NCBI GenBank assembly: GCA_021781625.1
Contig: JAJXWL010000088.1
Coordinates: forward strand, 1 to 7,402
Origin: a bacterium
Lineage (GTDB): Bacteria > Spirochaetota > Spirochaetia > JABEVK01
Direction of reading: 5' to 3'
Length of the DNA stretch: 7,402 nucleotides
Of this stretch, positions 1 through 5,045 are shown piece after piece. Position 1 is the stretch's first letter; every line of letters starts with the position of its first letter. Below the pieces are notes generated by a model. That model was given only the letters and a program-made list of their open reading frames with translations, made no database searches and was not told the origin of the DNA. The position numbers and the translations under genes are program-made.

Positions 1-54
1 ACGGCCCAGATCCATGAAGGAGACATATTCCGCATTATAGCAAAAAGTCATTGA
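1..54 (+). CDS. C-terminal end of an upstream protein (partial)
   Basis: Frame 1 is open from the first base to a TGA at 52-54 and reads TAQIHEGDIFRIIAKSH. The other two forward frames stop earlier (TGA at 13-15 and TAG at 38-40). The fragment reads like an ordinary protein C-terminus, and the next gene begins 43 bases later on the same strand, so it is probably the last gene upstream of this cluster. Seventeen residues are too few to assign a family. It may also be chance open sequence. Confidence 0.4.
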   Translation, partial: TAQIHEGDIFRIIAKSH

Positions 55-79
55 AGATACCACGTTTTCGACGTAAACT
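51..79 (+). promoter_or_regulatory. possible weak sigma-70-type promoter before the galactokinase-like gene
   Basis: TTGAAG (51-56; 4 of 6 matches to TTGACA) and TAAACT (74-79; 4 of 6 to TATAAT) are separated by 17 bases, the ideal spacing. The transcript would start near 85-87, leaving a very short leader that barely includes the AAGGA ribosome binding site. The match is modest and the first box overlaps the upstream stop codon, so this is a candidate only. Confidence 0.22.
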
Positions 80-90
80 AGGAAAAAGGA
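80..90 (+). promoter_or_regulatory. ribosome binding site supporting the TTG start at 98
   Basis: The purine-rich AGGAAAAAGGA ends seven bases before TTG at 98-100. The ATG at 94-96 is in another frame and meets TAA after four codons. The GHMP reading frame itself is closed by TAA at 74-76. TTG at 98 is therefore the only well-placed start for the full-length protein. Confidence 0.65.
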
Positions 91-97
91 AAAATGG

Positions 98-1264
98 TTG
101 GATCCTAAACTCCTCAGTTGCCGCGATCTCCATGTTCAGGAGTATGGTTCTCTGCCCACTGTGGTGGCCTCAGCCCCAGGAAAAGTGGGAATTTTCGGCG
201 ATTATACGGAATTCGCCCAAGGAATTACTCTGAGCGCCGCCACCAGCTTTCGGGTTTGGGTGAGCGTTAGTCCCCGGCCCGACCATGTGGTCAAGTTTTT
301 TTCTCGGGAGTACAACGAACGAAAGAAAGCGGTCGCCACCAGTATGAAGTACCGAAAAGAAGACCGTTGGGCCAATCTCCCTAAGGGGGTTTTGGCGGGT
401 TTTGCGGCTCTGGGGGTTGCTTTAACCGGTTTGGATATGGTGGTTTGTGGCGACGTGCCCCAGTCGATTGGTCTAGGTTCCTCACAGGCGCTGTGCTTGG
501 CCTCAGCTTTGGCCTTTAACGAGTTTTTTCAAGCCGGTCTCTCTACCGAGGTCTTAACCACCTTGGCTTACCAGGCCGAAAATCAATTTTTGGGCGTTCC
601 CGTGGGCCATAGCACCGGAAAGACCCTTGTCAACGCTGTTGAAAATCACCTGTTCTGGTACGATTCTCGCCGGGGTGAGGGCGTCAACTTGCCCTTCCCT
701 GACACCGGTTGGGAGCTGGCGGTCATCAATTCCCGAGTTCCCCCTAGCTCCAGCGAGTCAGTCAAGGCCGCCCGAGAGGCCTGCGAGCTCTGCCTCAAGC
801 TTCTTAACGACGGAAGAAACGGTAAGTCTCTTAGAGATTATTCAAAATCGGACCTTAGGGATGGGGTGGGAACGCTTCCCGAGGCCGCCCGACGGCGAAG
901 TTTGCATATTATCGATGAGCTGGTACGGCTTCAAGAAGCTGTCGAATTTTTAAAAACCCACGATATGGTGAGTGTGGGACGTCTTATGCACCGTTCGCAT
1001 GAAAGCCTGCGGGATTTGTTTGAGGTTTCCTGTCCCGAAATTGATTGGCTGGTCAAACGCTTGCAAGACGCAGAGGGCTTGGTGGGGGCCCGATTAACGG
1101 GTGAAGAAACCGGCTCTAGCGTTTTAGCCCTGGGAAAACCCTCGGCTTGGGTCAAATTTCGTACCTTAGCCGAGGAATATGAGCGAATTTTTGGGTTTAA
1201 AGCTGAACTTACCAGCTTTCGGCCCTCTTCAGGTGCCCGGCTCGACCAGCCCCGCTCCAGTTGA
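98..1264 (+). CDS. Galactokinase-family GHMP protein with altered active site
   Basis: The 388-residue product has normal galactokinase length and follows that family end to end. Motif 1 is at residues 27-38 (APGKVGIFGDYT), the phosphate-binding loop at 121-132 (PQSIGLGSSQAL), the AENQFLGV segment at 160-167, a RRxLHIIDE helix at 266-274, FEVSCPE at 308-314, GARLTG at 330-335 and FRPSSGARL at 374-382. Galactokinases phosphorylate galactose at C1 with ATP in the cytoplasm (family knowledge). Here key positions differ. The GEHTDY sugar-binding motif is GDYTEF (34-39), the GIMDQ segment with the catalytic Asp is GHSTG (170-174), and the glycine-rich GGGFGG is EETGSS (336-341). It may be a kinase for another substrate or a non-catalytic binding protein. 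Calling it galK would be unsafe. TTG start; it precedes surE by a 44-base gap. Confidence 0.88.
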   Translation: MDPKLLSCRDLHVQEYGSLPTVVASAPGKVGIFGDYTEFAQGITLSAATSFRVWVSVSPRPDHVVKFFSREYNERKKAVATSMKYRKEDRWANLPKGVLAGFAALGVALTGLDMVVCGDVPQSIGLGSSQALCLASALAFNEFFQAGLSTEVLTTLAYQAENQFLGVPVGHSTGKTLVNAVENHLFWYDSRRGEGVNLPFPDTGWELAVINSRVPPSSSESVKAAREACELCLKLLNDGRNGKSLRDYSKSDLRDGVGTLPEAARRRSLHIIDELVRLQEAVEFLKTHDMVSVGRLMHRSHESLRDLFEVSCPEIDWLVKRLQDAEGLVGARLTGEETGSSVLALGKPSAWVKFRTLAEEYERIFGFKAELTSFRPSSGARLDQPRSS

Positions 1265-1294
1265 AAGGTCTTCTTTGAGACGGTAAAATGCCTC

Positions 1295-1303
1295 AGGGAG
1301 GGG
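1295..1303 (+). promoter_or_regulatory. strong ribosome binding site that sets the surE start at 1309
   Basis: AGGGAGGGG lies five bases before ATG at 1309-1311. An in-frame ATG at 1288 would place this sequence inside the gene and add seven residues that SurE proteins do not have. The canonical N-terminus MRILLTNDDG begins exactly at 1309. Confidence 0.8.
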
Positions 1304-1308
1304 ACCGG

Positions 1309-2037
1309 ATGCGGATTCTTCTGACCAATGACGATGGAATAGACAGTCAGGGCTTGACAGCTCTCGAAAACGCTTTAGCGGATCATGAAATCTGGGTGGT
1401 GGCACCTGACGGTGAGCGCTCCGGACAGAGTCACGCGATCCAGATGAGGGGGCCTGTTAAGCTCTCTCGCCGGGGTAATCGCCGTTTTGCCTGCTCAGGT
1501 TCACCAGCGGACTGTGTTTTTTTAGCCTTTCGTGGCTCCTTGGTGCCCACCTTTGACGCCGTAGTTTCAGGGATCAACCATGGCCCTAATCTGGGAACGG
1601 ACTTAATTTACTCGGGAACGGCGGCAGCGGCCCGCCAAGCATCACTTTTAGGGGTGCCTGGTGTGGCCCTTTCGCTGGACGTACAGTCGGCCCCGTGGGA
1701 TTTTTCTCATGGTGCGGAGTTTGTTCGGCAGAATCTTGAAGACTGGGTTGCCGATTGGACGCCGGGAACATTTTTAAACGTCAATTTTCCGTCACGACCC
1801 CTTTTACCTCTCGAAGCCGAATGGGCCGTTCCCAGTGAGCGTCGCTACTACGATCAGGTTGTGGAGTTTGAAGCCCCGGGCGGCGAGGTATGGTGTTGGG
1901 TCAAGGGGTTGATTTTGGACGACGCGATCGCCGAGGGCTCGGATTGGGCGGCTGTGAGGCGGGGCAGAGTGTCTTGTACGGTGGTGGCAAGCCATCCCGT
2001 GGCTCTTCAGGAACGCTCCGAGAGGAGAACCTCGTGA
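1309..2037 (+). CDS. surE: 5'/3'-nucleotidase SurE
   Basis: SurE is a metal-dependent cytoplasmic phosphatase acting on nucleoside 5'- and 3'-monophosphates (EC 3.1.3.5), linked in other bacteria to stress and stationary-phase survival. The 242-residue product has the family's usual length and opens with the signature MRILLTNDDGID. The metal ligands expected for the family are present: Asp8, Asp9, Ser38 in GERSGQSHAI, and Asn90 in SGINHGPNLGTD. The YSGTAAAARQA segment (101-111) and GVPGVALS (115-122) are also typical. The C-terminal third is more divergent, as usual for the family. The catalytic set looks complete, so it is probably active, unlike several neighbours. Its TGA (2035-2037) overlaps the GTG start of the next gene, implying translational coupling. 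Confidence 0.96.
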   Translation: MRILLTNDDGIDSQGLTALENALADHEIWVVAPDGERSGQSHAIQMRGPVKLSRRGNRRFACSGSPADCVFLAFRGSLVPTFDAVVSGINHGPNLGTDLIYSGTAAAARQASLLGVPGVALSLDVQSAPWDFSHGAEFVRQNLEDWVADWTPGTFLNVNFPSRPLLPLEAEWAVPSERRYYDQVVEFEAPGGEVWCWVKGLILDDAIAEGSDWAAVRRGRVSCTVVASHPVALQERSERRTS

Positions 2038-2726
2038 ACGATCCTTGGGAAGAAGGTCTGCGGCTTTTTGAAGAAGGTCACTTTGAACAGGCGCTGTATT
2101 TTCTTGAGGACATTGATCCTCTTGAAGTTCCTGAGGCGGCGTACTACCAAGCCCTGTGCTATTCGCAATTAGGCAAAGCTGACGAAGCCTTGAGGTCGTT
2201 AGACTTAGTGATCGTTCAAGAGAGCAACTTCTTGAAGATTTTACAGGCCCGGATGATTCGGGCCTTTTTACTCACGACTGAAAAAAGGTACCCCGCTGCC
2301 GAAAAAGAACTGAGGGGTATGATTGACGAAGGGGTAGAGTCCGTTCAGGTTTTTTCTAACTATGGCTATGTGCTGTGGGCGACTGGACGGGGAAAAGAGG
2401 GCGTCGCTTGGCTTAACCGTGCGGTGACGCTAGACCCCGGAAACGCTAACGCCATGAATTCCTTGGGCTACATTTTGGCCGAAGAAGGAGTGTTTTTGGA
2501 GAGGGCCCTTCAGTTGTGCCGAAAGGCTTTAGCCTTAAAACCCGAAAACCCTACCTACCTCGATTCGCTGGGCTGGGTTTACCACCGTATGGGGCAAGAC
2601 AAGGTGGCTAAATTTTACCTAGAAAAAGCGATGCGGGCTCAGCCGGACAACCCGGACTTTCACCAACATTATCAGGCGGCGCTTCAAGCCTTAGGCGAAC
2701 TAAGTGCCCCAAAGAGACGTTCATGA
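2034..2726 (+). CDS. Cytoplasmic tetratricopeptide-repeat protein
   Basis: The 230-residue protein has no signal peptide or membrane segment and consists almost wholly of TPR-like helix pairs. One pair spans residues 3-28 and another roughly 34-67. Three clear tandem repeats cover 106-136, 138-171 and 172-206, with conserved SNYGYVLWATG, NSLGYILAEEG and LDSLGWVYHRMG helices and the usual ALxLxPxN ends. TPRs bind other proteins, so it is probably a scaffold or adaptor; the partner is unknown. I chose GTG at 2034 because GAGGAG (2022-2027) sits six bases upstream. This start overlaps the surE stop as GTGA, and the frame continues upstream only as antiphase sequence inside surE. Its stop overlaps the next start as ATGA. 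A terminator-like hairpin lies within codons 71-79. Confidence 0.9.
   Translation: MNDPWEEGLRLFEEGHFEQALYFLEDIDPLEVPEAAYYQALCYSQLGKADEALRSLDLVIVQESNFLKILQARMIRAFLLTTEKRYPAAEKELRGMIDEGVESVQVFSNYGYVLWATGRGKEGVAWLNRAVTLDPGNANAMNSLGYILAEEGVFLERALQLCRKALALKPENPTYLDSLGWVYHRMGQDKVAKFYLEKAMRAQPDNPDFHQHYQAALQALGELSAPKRRS
2245..2269 (+). terminator. intragenic intrinsic-terminator-like hairpin in the TPR gene
   Basis: AGGCCCG (2245-2251) and CGGGCCT (2259-2265) are perfect reverse complements around a 7-base loop, and the right arm runs directly into five Ts (2265-2269). This is a good Rho-independent terminator shape on the + strand only; the complementary strand lacks the U run. It lies in coding sequence (QARMIRAFL), so translating ribosomes would normally mask it. 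It could act as a polarity or attenuation point when translation falters, or it could be chance. Confidence 0.45.
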
Positions 2727-4750
2727 AACAGATTTTTTTTGGCCTTGGGTTATTTTTGGTGTTGACCGCGGGTGTTGCCGCTCAGGACCAGCCGCTAGAC
2801 TACAATATGGTTCGAGCGGATTCTGCGTTTCGAGATGGTGTTGACCTTTATAATAATGGCCAATATAACCGTGCCCTGGTTTCGTTTCAGAAGGCTCTGG
2901 GTTACAAACCGGAACGTGCCGACATCCGCGAATGGCTGGGTAACACTCTCTATGCGACCGGTTTAGTTTCTCAAGCCCTCGTTGAATGGCACCATGTTTT
3001 GAATAGCGGTGGGACGCATGAATACTTGTCCCATGTGGTCGATGTGGTAGAGGCCCGCCGGTCTTTGGATGCTCAGACAAAGCGGCCTGACCGCTACCTA
3101 CCGCTGTATGAGCTAAATGGCAAGACCAAGGACGGTACCGGAAGGGCTCTGTTCCTACGGCCCACGGCGGTTCGCCCCTTGCCCGATGGAGGATTCCTGG
3201 TTGCGGCCTTTGGCAGTGAAGACGTGATGAGGTTTAACGCCAACGGCGACTTAGAACAACGCTTCGTCGGGGCAGTAGGGCGTTTACGCGCGCCTTTTGA
3301 TGTTTTGCCCTTCCGAGACCATTATTATGTCAGCCAATTTACCACCGACAACGTCGCGATTCTTGATCACAATGGCTTGACCATCAAAACTTTTGGCGGC
3401 ACAGGCCGGGGGAACGGTCAATTCTTGGGACCACAGTTCCTAGCCACAGATGGCCAGGCCATCTATGTCTCGGACTGGGGCAATGCCCGGGTTTCCAAGT
3501 TTGATCCTGAGGGGAAATTCCTGTTTTCGTTTGGTGGACCAACGGTAGGGTTCGATGGTCTTTCGGAGCCCACGGGGTTGGCGGCAACCCCTGACACGAT
3601 CTATGTGGCGGACAAAAACAAGCGAGCCGTTTACGCCTTTGATACCAGTGGTAACTGGCTGGAAACCTACGGCAAGGACCGTTTTCAAGGCCCTGAGGGC
3701 TTATCACTTATGCCAGATGGCAGGCTTTTAGTTTCTGACGGTCCGAAAGTTTGGATTCTTGATCCTGTCCAAAATACCGTAACACCCTTTGACCCCGAAT
3801 GGAATCAGGGCCTAAAGGTAACCGATGCGGTCATCGACGCCAATCAAGACTTGTTACTGGCAGATTTTGACGCAAGCAAGATACGCATTCTCACCGAGGG
3901 GCACACGATTTATTCGGGGTTATGGGTGAGAGTTCTTCGTGTCGATCGCTCCGCTTACCCCAAGATCTCGGTTTGGTTTGATGTTGAGGACCGTTGGGGA
4001 CGCCCTGTAACCGGTTTGGATGCCTCCAACCTGATTCTTTCAGAAAGCGGGACGCGGGTGGTCAACACTCAGCTTACCTTTCAGGGGTTTCGGTCTCGGG
4101 ACGCGGATGTTGCCCTGCTTGTCGACCGAGATCCCAGCATGGCTGACGCTGACGACGCGGTTCGTCATACCGTGGGCTTTTTTAGTCGGGCTTGGGCCGA
4201 TAAAGGCGGCATAGGGTTATTTGCCGCCGCAAGACACCCGGTACCCCAAAATCATCGGCTTTCTTCGGCTACCGATAATGAAGCGGCAGCGACCGACCCC
4301 TCGACTCTGACTTCGCGGGGCGAACTGGATGTTGCCATTCGCCTGGCCGCTTCTTCGATGATTCCCTCTTTGCGCAAAAGAACAGTGGTTTATCTGACTT
4401 CGGGTAACCTTCCGCCTCGGGCCTTTGCCCGTTATGCCTTACCAGAAGTGGCCGACTACCTCAAAAACAATGCCATCGTCTTTAGTGTAGTTACCGTGGC
4501 CGACAATCCTTTGCCCCCCGAAATTCAATATTTGGTTAAAGCCACTGGGGGAAGAGTTTACTCCTCCCACCAAGACCTTCGGATGTTTCTCGACGATCAG
4601 AACAATCGGGTTAGTGGCATGTATGCCCTAAGTTACACTGCAATTACCCCCACCCAAGATGGAACTCAGCTGATTCCGGTCAGGGTAGAGGTATCTCGTT
4701 TCAACAAAGAAACGGGGCGTGGCCAATTGGGGTACTTTGCCCCGCAGTAA
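2723..4750 (+). CDS. Exported TPR / NHL beta-propeller / VWA-like protein
   Basis: The 675-residue product starts with a Sec signal peptide (MKQIFFGLGLFLVLTAGVAA, probable cut after Ala20, no lipobox Cys), so the mature protein should be periplasmic or outer-face. Residues 34-95 hold two TPR units (FRDGVDLYNNGQYNRALVSF and the following pair). Residues about 145-390 form NHL-type propeller blades, clearest at 232-270 (GQFLGPQFLATDG, YVSDWGNARVSKFD, GKFLFSFGG) and 283-345. Residues about 412-640 resemble a von Willebrand A fold: hydrophobic strand and VALLVDRDPSM (463-473), VVYLTSGN (555-562), AIVFSVVTV (584-592). The MIDAS is altered: DxSxS reads DRDPS and the Asp after the central strand is Ser560. 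All three domain types are binding modules, so a scaffold or sensor role is likely; no enzyme activity is apparent. ATG overlaps the previous stop (ATGA) and only a weak AAAGAGA precedes it. Confidence 0.87.
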   Translation: MKQIFFGLGLFLVLTAGVAAQDQPLDYNMVRADSAFRDGVDLYNNGQYNRALVSFQKALGYKPERADIREWLGNTLYATGLVSQALVEWHHVLNSGGTHEYLSHVVDVVEARRSLDAQTKRPDRYLPLYELNGKTKDGTGRALFLRPTAVRPLPDGGFLVAAFGSEDVMRFNANGDLEQRFVGAVGRLRAPFDVLPFRDHYYVSQFTTDNVAILDHNGLTIKTFGGTGRGNGQFLGPQFLATDGQAIYVSDWGNARVSKFDPEGKFLFSFGGPTVGFDGLSEPTGLAATPDTIYVADKNKRAVYAFDTSGNWLETYGKDRFQGPEGLSLMPDGRLLVSDGPKVWILDPVQNTVTPFDPEWNQGLKVTDAVIDANQDLLLADFDASKIRILTEGHTIYSGLWVRVLRVDRSAYPKISVWFDVEDRWGRPVTGLDASNLILSESGTRVVNTQLTFQGFRSRDADVALLVDRDPSMADADDAVRHTVGFFSRAWADKGGIGLFAAARHPVPQNHRLSSATDNEAAATDPSTLTSRGELDVAIRLAASSMIPSLRKRTVVYLTSGNLPPRAFARYALPEVADYLKNNAIVFSVVTVADNPLPPEIQYLVKATGGRVYSSHQDLRMFLDDQNNRVSGMYALSYTAITPTQDGTQLIPVRVEVSRFNKETGRGQLGYFAPQ

Positions 4751-4760
4751 AGCTTTTGTC

Positions 4761-4789
4761 TTGCGCGGGAGCGGGGGCGCTTTTACAAT
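4761..4789 (+). promoter_or_regulatory. candidate internal promoter for the zinc-ribbon gene
   Basis: TTGCGC (4761-4766) and TACAAT (4784-4789; 5 of 6 matches to TATAAT) are exactly 17 bases apart. Transcription would begin about seven bases after the second box, at or next to the ATG at 4796. The first box matches only 3 of 6, so the call rests on the good -10 element and the spacing. It could give the last part of the cluster its own expression. Confidence 0.35.
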
Positions 4790-4795
4790 AAAGAG

Positions 4796-5035
4796 ATGGA
4801 AGTTGAGTTTTGCCCCCGTTGCTCGACTGTGGTCAACCGCAGTTATTTGTATTGTCCCAGTTGTGGGGCCCGTCTTCACGAGGTTCCCGAGTTCTCGCAA
4901 GTCCTCGACGAGTCTTTAAAAGGCTTAAACGATCGCGAAGTTCAACGGCAGATCAACCGGTTAAATGCTTTGTTATGCCGTCTTGCCGCTTTAGAAGACG
5001 CGTTGGATGCGTGGGAATTGGTAAGAAACCGTTAA
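4796..5035 (+). CDS. Small zinc-ribbon protein with C-terminal helix
   Basis: The 79-residue protein has a four-cysteine zinc ribbon: Cys6-Pro-Arg-Cys9 and Cys20-Pro-Ser-Cys23, each on a CPxC knuckle with Gly24 following, spaced as in rubredoxin-like ribbons. Residues 35-79 are charged and helix-prone (LNDREVQRQINRLNALLCRL and onward) and may form a short coiled coil for dimerisation or partner binding. It has no signal peptide, so it is cytoplasmic. Such small ribbons usually bind proteins or nucleic acids; the specific role is unknown. ATG at 4796 is the only usable start, since the frame runs back 15 codons to the TAA of the preceding gene without another start codon. No Shine-Dalgarno lies at normal spacing. 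The gene ends 10 bases before the next ATG. Confidence 0.8.
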   Translation: MEVEFCPRCSTVVNRSYLYCPSCGARLHEVPEFSQVLDESLKGLNDREVQRQINRLNALLCRLAALEDALDAWELVRNR

Positions 5036-5040
5036 GGAAG
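5034..5040 (+). promoter_or_regulatory. ribosome binding site that sets the start at 5046
   Basis: AAGGAAG lies five bases before ATG at 5046-5048 and overlaps the TAA of the zinc-ribbon gene. An in-frame GTG at 5040 would overlap this site and add only Met-Ser before the signal peptide, so ATG is preferred. Confidence 0.65.
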
Positions 5041-5045
5041 TGTCC

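Noticed and set aside
51..233. A 60-codon open frame starting at TTG 51
   Set aside because: It overlaps the galactokinase-like gene in another frame, has no recognisable family features, and its codons cover bases already explained by the conserved APGKVGIFGDYT motif.
1288..1308. Earlier ATG start for surE at 1288
   Set aside because: The strong AGGGAGGGG site would lie inside the coding region, and the conserved SurE N-terminus begins exactly at the ATG at 1309.
1890..2033. N-terminal extension of the TPR protein back to ATG 1890
   Set aside because: This stretch lies within the conserved-length surE gene in another frame and reads as low-complexity Gly-rich sequence. The GTG at 2034 with GAGGAG six bases upstream gives a normal TPR start.
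2721..3080. Minus-strand open frame of 119 codons
   Set aside because: It lies fully opposite the signal peptide and TPR region of the exported protein, is rich in His, Pro and Arg as expected for antisense of real coding sequence, and shows no family motif.
3384..3707. Minus-strand open frames opposite the NHL propeller
   Set aside because: They mirror strongly conserved NHL blade codons on the + strand and have no ribosome site or motif of their own.
4770..4784. AGCG-GGGG-CGCT hairpin followed by Ts as a terminator after the NHL gene
   Set aside because: The stem is only four base pairs, the loop is all G, and the T run is short and merges into the TACAAT box. It is too weak to call.
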